Below, in pieces: positions 50,426 through 59,028 of a stretch of DNA of 64,000 bases. Made by a program: the position numbers and the translations under genes. The notes below the pieces were generated by a model. It saw only the letters and a program-made list of their open reading frames with translations. It searched no databases and was not told the DNA's origin. Position 1 is the first letter of the stretch. Each line of letters starts with the position of its first letter. Origin of the DNA: Nonomuraea cavernae (GTDB taxonomy: Bacteria; Actinomycetota; Actinomycetes; Streptosporangiales; Streptosporangiaceae); NCBI RefSeq assembly GCF_014646355.1, contig NZ_BMNH01000013.1, positions 1 to 64,000 of the forward strand, given 5' to 3'.

Positions 50426-52147
50426 GTGGACGCGGTTCAAGGCACACTCGACGAGCTCGGCACCCCGCTGAGTGACGTCACGTTCGTGGTGTTCGACCTC
50501 GAGACGACCGGTGGGTCGCCGGCCGAGCACATGATCACCGAAATCGGCGCGGTCAAGGTGCGGGGCGGCGAGGTGCTGGGCGAGTTCTCCACGCTGGTCG
50601 ACCCCGGCGGGCCGATCCCGCCGTTCATCTCCGTGCTCACCGGCATCACCGACGCCATGGTCGTGGCCGCGCCCCGGATCGAGTCGGTGCTGCCGAGCTT
50701 CCTGGAGTTCATCCACGGCACCACGCTGGTCGCCCACAACGCGGGCTTCGACACCCGCTTCGTCAAGGCGGCCTGTGCCGCCCACGGCTATCCGCCGCCG
50801 GCCAACCCGGTGGTCGACACCGTCGACCTGTCCCGCCGCGTGCTCACCCGTGACGAGACGCCCAACAGCAAGCTCGCCACCCTGGCCAGGTTCTTCCGCA
50901 GCGCGACCGAGCCGTGCCACCGCGCCCTGCAGGACGCCCGGGCGACCGTCGACGTGCTCCACGGGCTGATCGAGCGGGCGGGCTCCTTCGAGGTCCACAC
51001 GCTGGAGGAGCTCAAGTCGTTCGTCCGCGCTCCGACGCCCGAGCAGCAGCGCAAGCGTCACCTCGCCGAGTCGGTGCCCCACTCCCCCGGGGTCTACCTC
51101 TTCGAGGACGCGCACGGCGAGGTCCTCTACATCGGCAAGAGCACCAACCTGCGCAACCGGGTCCGCTCCTACTTCACGGCCGGCGAGACCCGGCCGCGCA
51201 TCCGCGAGATGGTCGGCATCGCCGAGCGCGTCCGCCACATCGTCTGCTCCACCGGGCTGGAGGCCGAGGTCAGGGAGCTGCGCCTGATCGGTGGCGCCAA
51301 GCCACGCTACAACCGCAGGTCCCGCTTCCCCGAGAAGGTCGTCTGGCTCAAGCTCACCCAGGAGCCGTTCCCCCGCCTGTCGATCGTCCGCGAGGTCAAG
51401 GACGACGGCGCCGCCTACCTCGGGCCGTTCAGCAACAGCCGCACCGCCGACGAGGCCCGCATCGCGCTGCACGAGGCGGTGCCGCTGCGCCAGTGCACCC
51501 AGCCCGTCACCCTGCGCACCCGCCGCTCGGCCTGCGTGCTGCTTGAGATGGGCAGCTGCGGGGCCCCGTGCGAGGGCCGCGAGAGTCAGACCGACTACGC
51601 GATCCACGTCGAGAGCGCCCGCCGCGCCATGACGCTCGACGCCACGCCGGTCTTCTCGGCGGTGTCGGCCCGCATGGAGCGCCTGTCGGTGGAGCAGCGC
51701 TACGAAGAGGCGTCGGTCGACCGCGACCGGCTGGCCGCCTTCGTCCGCGCGGCGGCCCGCATGCAACGGCTGACCTCGATCACCAGGATTCCGCAGCTCA
51801 TTGCCGCCAGCCCCGCTTTCGACGGTGGCTGGGACATCCACGTCGTCCGATACGGCCGGCTCACCGCGGCCGGTGTCATGCCGAGGGGCGCCCACCCCAC
51901 GCCCTACGTCGAGTCCCTGGTCGCCACCGCCGAGACCGTCATCCCCGGCCCCGGTCCCGTCCACGCGGCCAGCGCCGAGGAGACCGAGTGCATCCTGCGC
52001 TGGCTCGAGTCACCGGGTGTGCGGCTGGTCGAGGTCGACGGCGAGTGGAGCCTGCCCGCCCACGGCGCGGCCCGCCACAAGGCCCGCATCGACCTCGCCT
52101 ACCGGTCCCTCACCTCCCGGTCCCGAGAGCACCGTCCCCTTCGCTGA
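50426..52147 (+). CDS. DnaQ-like exonuclease fused to UvrC-type GIY-YIG nuclease
   Basis: The 573-residue protein has an N-terminal DEDDh exonuclease (about 18-185): VVFDLETTGG, VAHNAGFDTRF and HRALQDARATVDV. A GIY-YIG endonuclease follows (about 215-300; GVYLFEDAHGEVLYIGKSTN, LRNRVRSYF), then a UvrC-like region ending near 573. It lacks the UvrC RNase H-like and HhH domains, so it is not UvrC itself. Orthologues (M. tuberculosis Rv2191) are conserved in this neighbourhood. It may act as an alternative DNA-repair nuclease, as E. coli Cho does. Confidence 0.88.
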   Translation: MDAVQGTLDELGTPLSDVTFVVFDLETTGGSPAEHMITEIGAVKVRGGEVLGEFSTLVDPGGPIPPFISVLTGITDAMVVAAPRIESVLPSFLEFIHGTTLVAHNAGFDTRFVKAACAAHGYPPPANPVVDTVDLSRRVLTRDETPNSKLATLARFFRSATEPCHRALQDARATVDVLHGLIERAGSFEVHTLEELKSFVRAPTPEQQRKRHLAESVPHSPGVYLFEDAHGEVLYIGKSTNLRNRVRSYFTAGETRPRIREMVGIAERVRHIVCSTGLEAEVRELRLIGGAKPRYNRRSRFPEKVVWLKLTQEPFPRLSIVREVKDDGAAYLGPFSNSRTADEARIALHEAVPLRQCTQPVTLRTRRSACVLLEMGSCGAPCEGRESQTDYAIHVESARRAMTLDATPVFSAVSARMERLSVEQRYEEASVDRDRLAAFVRAAARMQRLTSITRIPQLIAASPAFDGGWDIHVVRYGRLTAAGVMPRGAHPTPYVESLVATAETVIPGPGPVHAASAEETECILRWLESPGVRLVEVDGEWSLPAHGAARHKARIDLAYRSLTSRSREHRPLR

Positions 52148-52193
52148 GCCACCGAGATGGGCGGCGCCCTCGGCGAACCGATAGGGTTGTGCC

Positions 52194-52481
52194 ATGGTCA
52201 CGGCTATCGTTCACATCAAGGCCGAAGTCGACCGGATTCCGGAGGTCGCGCAGACGATCGCCGAGATCGACGGGGTCAGCGAGGTCTACTCCATCACCGG
52301 CGAGTACGACCTGCTGGCCATGGTCCGGGTCGCCGCCTACGAGCAGATCGCCGAGGTCATCCCCGGCCGCCTCAACAAGGTGGCCGGTGTCCTGCACACC
52401 GAGACGCACATCGCCTTCCGCACCTACTCCAGGCACGACCTCGACGCGGCCTTCTCCATCGGCCTCGCCGAGTCAGACTGA
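52194..52481 (+). CDS. Stand-alone Lrp/AsnC ligand-binding (RAM) domain protein
   Basis: This 95-residue protein is a single beta-alpha-beta-beta-alpha-beta RAM domain: TAIVHIKAEVDRIPEVAQTI, GVSEVYSITGEYDLLAMVRV and VLHTETHIAFRTYSRHD. No DNA-binding helix-turn-helix is present. Stand-alone RAM proteins bind amino acids and may modulate full Lrp proteins. It follows the DnaQ-UvrC gene by 46 bp. The first copy of a tandem repeat overlaps its stop codon. Confidence 0.88.
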   Translation: MVTAIVHIKAEVDRIPEVAQTIAEIDGVSEVYSITGEYDLLAMVRVAAYEQIAEVIPGRLNKVAGVLHTETHIAFRTYSRHDLDAAFSIGLAESD

Positions 52482-52709
52482 CCCGGGCCGCCCTCGGCAC
52501 GCGATCCTCTCTGACCGGGCCGCGCCACGACACACAATCCACCCTCTGACCGGGCGCGCCACGGCACGCGATCCTCTCTCAGACCGGGCGCGCCACGGCA
52601 CGCGATCCTCTCTCAGACCCGGGCGCGCCACGGCACGCGATCACCCTCTGACCGGGCGCGCCGCAGCAAAGCTCCGCTCTCTGACCGGGCCGCGCCACGG
52701 CACCACCGG
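52478..52709. repeat. Seven imperfect ~34-bp tandem repeats
   Basis: Seven contiguous copies start at 52478, 52511, 52546, 52580, 52614, 52648 and 52681, each opening C(T/A)GACCGGGC or CTGACCCGGGC. The core is CTGACCGGGCGCGCCACGG followed by CACGCGATC. Copies 2, 3 and 4 are nearly identical; outer ones are more diverged. The first overlaps the Lrp-like stop codon. There are no unique spacers, so this is not CRISPR. Confidence 0.85.
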
Positions 52710-53108
52710 CGCTTGGTCCGGTCCCCCTGACATCGCATCGACCACCCGGCGGCCATCCCAGCAGGCGGCGATCCTCCCTGCCCCGGCCACCCCATCGAGT
52801 AACCAGCACAGTCCCGGTCGCTCCGCCGCAGACCGACCCGTCGTCCGTGAGCGCACGTCACCGATCCCTGATCTCGGCGCCGCCGCCATCCCCGATCCCG
52901 GCGCCGCCGCCATCTCCGGCGGATGGCGATCCTCCGCACACCGGCCGTGGCAGGGCAAGGCCCGCGGTGCCCCCGGCCGTGGTAGGCAAGGCCCCCGCGC
53001 ATACGGGCGCGACGGTCCGGAGACGACGCAGCGCGGGCCCGGACATGATGTCCGAGCCCGCGCTGGTGAAACCGATCAGGGTGCGACCGGACAGGCCGCT
53101 TCAGCGCG
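52710..53108. other. Non-coding repeat-rich stretch before the qcrB terminator
   Basis: No gene is seen. It has two shorter direct repeats: a GGCGCCGCCGCCAT unit near 52876 and 52899, and CCGGCCGTGG plus a CAAGGCCC unit near 52941 and 52973. The qcrB terminator is at 53029-53065. Confidence 0.55.
53029..53065. terminator. Terminator of the qcrCAB operon
   Basis: CAGCGCGGGC pairs with GCCCGCGCTG (10 bp), then one mismatch, then CGGACA pairs with TGTCCG around a TGA loop. It lies 44 bp beyond the qcrB stop on the minus strand. Confidence 0.8.
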
Positions 53109-54764
53109 TCAGCGCGTCAGCGACCGGTCCTCGCCCTCCGAGCCGACGCCGGCGTGCTCCTCGATCTCCTCGTGAGGATGACCCTCGTCGAGGGGGATCT
53201 TCTCGCCCCCGTACGCCTTGGACATACGGGCACGCAGCTTGCCGAGCGGACCGCGCATCCCCTTGGGCGGGATGCCCGAGGTGTCCTCGCGGACCGGCAG
53301 CATGGGCACCGGCTCCTTGCCACGCAGGTGCGCCTCGATGTCGTCAGCGGGCGGCGTGTGGATCTCGATGAACTCACCGTGCGGCAGGCGCTTGATCACA
53401 CCGGACTCCACACCGTGCGAGACGACCGCGGCGTCGGAACGCTGCAGGCCCAGGCACATGCGGTAGGTGATGAGGTAGGCCAGCGCCGGCCCCACGAAGA
53501 CCAGCACCCGGCCGACATAGGTCGTCCAGTTGAGGCTGACGTGGAAGAACGCCGAGATCTCGTCGTTGGCGCCGAGCAGCCAGAGCACGCCGTAGAACGT
53601 GATGGCGGCCATGCCGATCGAGGTGCGGTGCGGGTTGTTGCGGGGACGCTCGACGACGTGGTGCTCACGCCGGTCGCCCGTGACCCACTGTTCGATGAAC
53701 GGATAGAGCGCCAGGCCCGTCATGATGATGCCCATCGGCACCAGGGCCGGGATGATCACACTCAGTGGCAGTGTGCCCGCGTGGGCGGTGCCGAAGAGGT
53801 TGATCTCCCAGGCCGGCATGAGTCTCAGCGAGCCTTCGAGGAAGCCCATGTAGAAGTCGGGCTGCGAACCCGCCGAGATGTCCGCCGGTGTATAGGGTCC
53901 GAACAACCAGATCGGGTTGATCTGGGCGAACGTCGCCATGCCCGCGACCGCCGCGAAGGTGAACAGGAAGTAGGCGCCGGCCTTGGCCATGAAGGCCGGG
54001 TAGAACGGCGCGCCGACCACGTTGCGGTTGTTGCGGCCCTTGCCGGGCATCTGCGTGTGCTTCTGCACCCACATGAGGACCATGTGGGCGGAGATGAGCG
54101 CCAGGAGGATGCCTGGGATGAGCAGGATGTGCAGGGAGTAGAACCGGGGGATGATATCGGTGCCCGGATACTCGCCGCCGAACAGGAAGAACGAGAGGTA
54201 GGTGCCGACCAGCGGCAGGGAGACGATCACTCCCTGGGTGATCCGCGCTCCCGCGCCGGAGAGCAGGTCGTCGGGCAGGGAGTAGCCGGTCAGGCCCTCG
54301 GCCAGCGCCAGCGTCAGCAGCAGGACACCGATGACCCAGTTGAGCTCGCGCGGCTTGCGGTAGGCCCCGGTGAAGAACACCCGGAGCATGTGCACCATCA
54401 TGCCGGCCACGAACATCAGGGCGGCCCAGTGGTGCATCTGCCGCATCAGCAGGCCGCCGCGGACGTCGAAGCTGATCTCCAGCGCCGACGCGTAGGCCTG
54501 GGACATCATGACGCCCTTGAGCGGCGCGTAGGAGCCGTTGTAGACGACCTCGGTCATGCTGGGCTGGAACCAGAACGTCAGGAACGTACCGGTCAGCAGC
54601 AGGATGATGAAGGAGTAGAGGGCGATCTCACCGAGCAGGAAGGACCAGTGGTCCGGGAAGATCTTCCGCAGGTTGCGCTTGAGGAAGTTGCCTGCTCCGA
54701 GTCGGTCATCGAGGTAGCTCGACGGACCCGCGATGGCCTTGGGGACCGCTGTCAGGTCACTCAT
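53109..54764 (-). CDS. qcrB: Cytochrome bc1 complex cytochrome b subunit
   Basis: The 551-residue integral membrane protein binds the two b hemes (His in LLMRQMHHWAALMFVAGMMV and SLHILLIPGILL) and the quinol site (PEW-like region). Eight or more helices are followed by the C-terminal cytoplasmic extension of about 100 residues typical of actinobacteria. It oxidises menaquinol and passes electrons to the Rieske subunit and cytochrome c in a bc1-aa3 supercomplex. It overlaps qcrA by 4 bp. Confidence 0.95.
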   Translation of the reverse strand: MSDLTAVPKAIAGPSSYLDDRLGAGNFLKRNLRKIFPDHWSFLLGEIALYSFIILLLTGTFLTFWFQPSMTEVVYNGSYAPLKGVMMSQAYASALEISFDVRGGLLMRQMHHWAALMFVAGMMVHMLRVFFTGAYRKPRELNWVIGVLLLTLALAEGLTGYSLPDDLLSGAGARITQGVIVSLPLVGTYLSFFLFGGEYPGTDIIPRFYSLHILLIPGILLALISAHMVLMWVQKHTQMPGKGRNNRNVVGAPFYPAFMAKAGAYFLFTFAAVAGMATFAQINPIWLFGPYTPADISAGSQPDFYMGFLEGSLRLMPAWEINLFGTAHAGTLPLSVIIPALVPMGIIMTGLALYPFIEQWVTGDRREHHVVERPRNNPHRTSIGMAAITFYGVLWLLGANDEISAFFHVSLNWTTYVGRVLVFVGPALAYLITYRMCLGLQRSDAAVVSHGVESGVIKRLPHGEFIEIHTPPADDIEAHLRGKEPVPMLPVREDTSGIPPKGMRGPLGKLRARMSKAYGGEKIPLDEGHPHEEIEEHAGVGSEGEDRSLTR

Positions 54765-55873
54765 GCGTGGCCTCCCTTGGACCTGGCCTCCGCCTCAGCG
54801 TCGCCGCGCTCCCAGTAGCTGGGGCCGACCGGCACGTTGAAGTCCCCCTGGGCGATGAGGTATCCCTGCTCGTCGACCGAGATCGGCAGCTGCGGCAGCG
54901 GCCGGGCGGCCGGGCCGAAGATGACCTTGGCGCCGTCGGCGGCGTCGAACGTCGACTGGTGGCAGGGGCAGAGGATGTGGTGGGTGGTCTGCTCGTAGAG
55001 GGCCGCCGGGCAGCCCACGTGCGTGCAGATCTTGGAATAGGCCACGATGCCGTCGTGCGTCCAGTTGCGGTTGGTGCCCGACTTGATCTCGTCGGGCCTG
55101 AACTTGATCAGGATCAGGGTGGCCTTGGCGAGTGCGTTGAGGTCGTGCTCGTAGCCCTCGGGCACGACCGACAGGATGCCGCCGGGCGAGTTGAAGTCGG
55201 CCGCCCGGATGGGCTGGCCGGTGCCCTCGACGATGAGCCGGAGTGGCTTGCCCTCCTTGGTCTTCTCGCCCCAGACGGTGTGGCGCAGCGTCTCGCTGAA
55301 CTTGGAGGCGGGCATCTTGGAGTTGTCGAGGTCACGCAGCAGCACCAGCGGGACCAGGCCCAGCGGCGCGGCGGCGAGCAGCAGCGTACGGCGGAGCAGC
55401 GGGCGCTTGACGAACCCGCTCTCCCTCGCGCCCTGCACGAACGTGTCGGAGACGACCTCGCGGGTGTCCTCGTCGGAGGCCATCTCGTGGCGCTCCTGGA
55501 TCAAGGAGTACTTCGGCATGATCTGGCGGACCCACACCACGATGCCGAAGGCCAGCCCCAGCAGCGCGAGCGTCAGCGTGCCGCCGAGCGCGAGGTTGGA
55601 CATGCCGGTCGCCTCAGGACTGCCGACCTGGATCACCACGTAGAAGATGATGAAGGCGATCGCGGCGAGGAAGGTGACCGCGAAGCAGAGCGCCACGACC
55701 TTCTCGGCCTTGCGCGCCTTCTGCTCATCCTGGAACGTGACGCCCGGGACGTCGCCCTCTTCCACCACGGGGACTTCGTCGCCGAGCATCGAGGTGCCCG
55801 GCGCGGGAGTGCCGATCACGCGCTTGGGAACGCGTTCGTCCGGCTGCTCGATCTCGTGCTCGTTGTCTGTCAT
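54761..55873 (-). CDS. qcrA: Cytochrome bc1 complex Rieske iron-sulfur subunit
   Basis: The 370-residue protein has three predicted membrane helices and a C-terminal Rieske domain whose 2Fe-2S ligands are in CTHVGCP and CPCHQSTFD. The three-helix N-terminal part is the actinobacterial form. It takes electrons from menaquinol at QcrB and hands them to the diheme QcrC. The ATG at 55873 overlaps the qcrC stop. Confidence 0.95.
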   Translation of the reverse strand: MTDNEHEIEQPDERVPKRVIGTPAPGTSMLGDEVPVVEEGDVPGVTFQDEQKARKAEKVVALCFAVTFLAAIAFIIFYVVIQVGSPEATGMSNLALGGTLTLALLGLAFGIVVWVRQIMPKYSLIQERHEMASDEDTREVVSDTFVQGARESGFVKRPLLRRTLLLAAAPLGLVPLVLLRDLDNSKMPASKFSETLRHTVWGEKTKEGKPLRLIVEGTGQPIRAADFNSPGGILSVVPEGYEHDLNALAKATLILIKFRPDEIKSGTNRNWTHDGIVAYSKICTHVGCPAALYEQTTHHILCPCHQSTFDAADGAKVIFGPAARPLPQLPISVDEQGYLIAQGDFNVPVGPSYWERGDAEAEARSKGGHA

Positions 55874-56679
55874 GACTTCTGTCGCTTCTTCGCGGTGATC
55901 CAGATGGCGGCGAGAACCATGGCGCTGATGCCTGCGATCCAGCCTACGAGACCCTCGGTCACGGGGCCAATCCGCCCCAGGCCGAAGCCTCCGGGGTCCT
56001 TCTGCTCGCGGACCTGGGTGATGTAGGCGATCATGCTGCGCTTCTCTTCGGGGGTGATCGTCGTGTCGTTGAAGACCGGCATGGCCTGCGGACCGGTGAT
56101 CATCGCCTCGTAGATCTGCGTGGGCGAGGACTCGTTCAGGTTGGGCGCGTACTTGCCCTGGGTCAGGGCGCCGCCCGCGCCCGCCCAGTTGTGGCACTGG
56201 ATGCAGTTGGCGCGGAACAGCTCACCGCCCTTGCCCGCGTCACCCTTCGCCGGGTCGACCTGCTCCTTGCCGGGCACCTGCGGGCCGCCGCCGAGCGACT
56301 GCACGTAGGCGCCGAGCTGGCGGATCTTCTCCTCGTTGACCCAGGGCGCGACAGGCTTGCGGGGCGCCTGGGCGCCCGGGTTGGCCGCGGGCATGCGGCC
56401 GGTGCTCACCTGGAAGTCGACGGCCGCCGCGCCCACGCCGATGAGCGTGGGCCCGGTGGAGGTGCCCTGGGCGTTGAGTCCGTGGCAGCTGGCACAGTGG
56501 GCCTGGAACAGGCTCCTCCCCTCGGCCACGTCATCGACCTTGCCGGACGCGAGTGCCGCGTCGGCAGGCCTGCTCGCCTGGATAAAGGCGGTGTATACCA
56601 TCCCGACCAGCGCCAACGCCAAAATCAGGACGGCGTATCTCGCGAGGGGATGCCGCCGCCAAGCGGTGATCCTAGTCAC
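55870..56679 (-). CDS. qcrC: Diheme cytochrome c subunit of the bc1 complex
   Basis: This 269-residue protein has two heme c sites, CASCHG (about residue 62) and CIQCHN (about 160). An N-terminal signal/anchor helix (LARYAVLILALALVGMVYTA) and a C-terminal membrane helix (GWIAGISAMVLAAIWIT) flank them. The diheme form replaces a soluble cytochrome c and links bc1 directly to the aa3 oxidase in actinobacteria. Confidence 0.95.
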   Translation of the reverse strand: MTRITAWRRHPLARYAVLILALALVGMVYTAFIQASRPADAALASGKVDDVAEGRSLFQAHCASCHGLNAQGTSTGPTLIGVGAAAVDFQVSTGRMPAANPGAQAPRKPVAPWVNEEKIRQLGAYVQSLGGGPQVPGKEQVDPAKGDAGKGGELFRANCIQCHNWAGAGGALTQGKYAPNLNESSPTQIYEAMITGPQAMPVFNDTTITPEEKRSMIAYITQVREQKDPGGFGLGRIGPVTEGLVGWIAGISAMVLAAIWITAKKRQKS

Positions 56680-56693
56680 AGAGATCCCGTTCC

Positions 56694-57347
56694 TTAACGA
56701 ATAATGTAGATGGTCGCGAAAAGACCGATCCAGACGACGTCTACGAAGTGCCAGTAGTAGGACACGACGATGGCGCTGGTGGCCTGCTCATGCGTGAAGC
56801 GCTTCGCGGCGTACGTGCGTCCCAGCATGAACAGGAACGCGATCAGGCCACCCGTCACGTGCAGGCCGTGGAAGCCCGTCGTGAGGTAGAACACCGAGGT
56901 GTAGGCGTTGGCGGACAGAGTCGCACCCTCGCTCGCCAACTCGTAGTACTCGAACAGCTGCCCGGCGATGAAGACCGAGCCCATCAGGAAGCTGACGATG
57001 TACCAGAAGCGGAGCTTGCCGACCTGTCCCTTCTCAGCGGCCCACACGCCCAGCTGGCACGTCACACTCGACAGAACCAGGATGATCGTGTTGGCCGTCG
57101 CGAACGGGATGTTCAGGTGAGCGACTCCTTCAGCGGACGCGCCCTGGGGCAGGAGCGCGGGCCCCCACTCGAGGCCCTGCCCCTCGCTCACCGACCGGAT
57201 GGTGAAGTACATCGCGAACAGCGCCGCGAAGAACATGAGTTCAGAGGACAGCCAGACGATCGTCCCGACGCTGACCAGGTTGGGTCTGCGAGACGAGTGT
57301 GCTGTCGTCGTCGAAGTAATTGCGGATGCTGTCGCCACGAGCAGCAT
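56694..57347 (-). CDS. ctaE: Cytochrome c oxidase subunit III
   Basis: This 217-residue subunit has five membrane helices and conserved segments LSSELMFFAALFAMYFTIR, TGFHGLHVTGGLIAF and YYWHFVDVVWIGLF. It stabilises the aa3 oxidase core. As in other actinobacteria it is the first gene of the ctaE-qcrCAB operon, apart from the other cta genes. Confidence 0.94.
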   Translation of the reverse strand: MLLVATASAITSTTTAHSSRRPNLVSVGTIVWLSSELMFFAALFAMYFTIRSVSEGQGLEWGPALLPQGASAEGVAHLNIPFATANTIILVLSSVTCQLGVWAAEKGQVGKLRFWYIVSFLMGSVFIAGQLFEYYELASEGATLSANAYTSVFYLTTGFHGLHVTGGLIAFLFMLGRTYAAKRFTHEQATSAIVVSYYWHFVDVVWIGLFATIYIIR

Positions 57348-57512
57348 TATTGCGGCTCCCGTGGTCGGTCCGGCGCACGACCCCCCGTTAGGGGGAACAA
57401 ACCGGCGATCAACCTGCGATAATCGGCATAAAACCCCCCGCGAAGGCAGCGGTCTGGGATTGCACGCCGGAGCACCGGTACGATCCTGTAGACCATACAG
57501 CTACGACCGATA

Positions 57513-57941
57513 GTGAGTGCGACCGTGAGCACCGACGACACGATGAGGGTCCTCGTCTACAGCGACGACGCCGCCACCCGCGATGAGGTGAGGCTGGCGC
57601 TCGGCCGGCGTCCCGCCGCCGACGTCCCCTTCGTGGAGATCGTGGAGTGCGCCACCGAGCCCAAGGTGCACCAGTGGCTGGGCTCCGGCGAGATCGACGT
57701 GGCCGTCCTCGACGGCGAGACCCAGCCCGCCGGCGGCATGGGCGTCGCGCGCCAGGCCAAGGACGAGGTCTACGACTGCCCGCCGATCTGCCTGATCATC
57801 GCCCGGCGCGACGACCGCTGGCTGGCCGAGTGGTCCAAGGCCGACGCCGTCGTCCCGCAGCCGCTCGAGCCCATGGTGCTGGCCGACACCGTCGCCGATC
57901 TCATGCGTCGCCGCAACTCGACCCGACTCAACGCTAAGTAG
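57513..57941 (+). CDS. Receiver-like (pseudo-response-regulator) protein
   Basis: The 142-residue protein resembles a stand-alone receiver domain: acidic pair YSDD (Asp18, Asp19) and a phospho-acceptor-like Asp67 in VAVLDGE. The conserved Thr is missing (LIIAR), and the invariant Lys is Gln116 (VPQPLEP). Phosphorylation-driven switching is therefore doubtful. No output domain is present. It is divergent from ctaE and directly upstream of trpD (start to stop contact at 57942). GTG 57513, GTG 57525 or ATG 57543 could be the start. Function unknown. Confidence 0.7.
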   Translation: MSATVSTDDTMRVLVYSDDAATRDEVRLALGRRPAADVPFVEIVECATEPKVHQWLGSGEIDVAVLDGETQPAGGMGVARQAKDEVYDCPPICLIIARRDDRWLAEWSKADAVVPQPLEPMVLADTVADLMRRRNSTRLNAK

Positions 57942-58997
57942 GTGCCTTCCGTGGATGCCCGGACGACGTGGCCCGCCCTGCTGTCGGCTCTCCTCGCCGG
58001 TGAGCACCTGACCACCGACGAGACCGCCTGGGCGATGCGCGAGATCATGTCGGGCTCCGCGACGCCCTCCCAGATCGCCGGCTTCGCGATCGCGCTGCGC
58101 GCCAAGGGCGAGACCGTCGCCGAGGTCGCGGGCCTGGCCCGCACCATGCTGGAGCTGGCCACGCCGCTGCGCGTCGAGGGTCCGGTCGTCGACATCGTCG
58201 GCACCGGCGGCGACCGCGCCCACACCGTCAACGTCTCGACCATGGCCGCCATCGTGGCGGCCGCCGCCGGCGCCCGCGTGGTCAAGCACGGCAACCGGGC
58301 GGCCTCCTCCTCATGCGGCGCCGCCGACGTCCTGGAGCACCTCGGCATCCACCTCGACCTCACGCCCGAGCAGACCGCCGAGGTCGCGCGCGAGGCGGGC
58401 ATCGCCTTCTGCTTCGCGCCGGTCTACCACCCCGCCCTGCGCTTCGCCGGCCCGCCGCGCAAGGAGATCGGCGTGCCGACGGTCTTCAACTTCCTGGGCC
58501 CGCTCACCAACCCGGCCCGGCCCGCCGCCCAGGCCATCGGCGTCTACGACAAGGCCATGCTGCCGGTCCTCGCGGGCGTCTTCGCCGAGCGTGGAGTGTC
58601 GGCGCTGGTGTTCCGCGGCGACGACGGCCTCGACGAGCTCACCATCGCCACCACGTCCACGGTGTGGACGGTCAGGGACGGCACGGCCACGCAGACCGTG
58701 TTCGATCCGGCCGTGCTGGGCATCCCCCGCGCCGACGCGGGGGCCCTGCGCGGCGGTGACGTGGCCTTCAACGCCCAGGCGGTGCACGACCTGGTGCGCG
58801 GCAAGACGGGCCCGGTGCGCGACGCCGTCCTGCTCAACACCGCCGCGGCCCTGGTGGCCCTCGGCGGGCCGGCCGACGACCTCGACTCGGCCATGATCGA
58901 TGGATACGCCCGGGCGGTTCAGGCGGTCGACTCCGGCCGCGCCGCCGCCACGCTCGACCGCTGGGTCGCGATCAGCAACTCCCTGCGCTCCGTCTGA
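57942..58997 (+). CDS. trpD: Anthranilate phosphoribosyltransferase
   Basis: This 351-residue enzyme has the PRPP-binding VGTGGDRAHTVNVSTMAA, KHGNRAASSSCGAADVLE, and the anthranilate-site FNFLGPLTNPA. It joins anthranilate to PRPP in tryptophan synthesis. The GTG start lies directly after the receiver-like gene, so the two are co-transcribed. M. tuberculosis trpD (Rv2192c) also lies beside ctaE. Confidence 0.94.
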   Translation: MPSVDARTTWPALLSALLAGEHLTTDETAWAMREIMSGSATPSQIAGFAIALRAKGETVAEVAGLARTMLELATPLRVEGPVVDIVGTGGDRAHTVNVSTMAAIVAAAAGARVVKHGNRAASSSCGAADVLEHLGIHLDLTPEQTAEVAREAGIAFCFAPVYHPALRFAGPPRKEIGVPTVFNFLGPLTNPARPAAQAIGVYDKAMLPVLAGVFAERGVSALVFRGDDGLDELTIATTSTVWTVRDGTATQTVFDPAVLGIPRADAGALRGGDVAFNAQAVHDLVRGKTGPVRDAVLLNTAAALVALGGPADDLDSAMIDGYARAVQAVDSGRAAATLDRWVAISNSLRSV

Positions 58998-59028
58998 CCC
59001 CGGCCCGCCACCGAGCCGCCTGAGGGGC

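Noticed and set aside
52478..52709. Possible CRISPR array
   Set aside because: Units are contiguous with no unique spacers, their lengths vary from 33 to 35 bp, and no cas genes are nearby.
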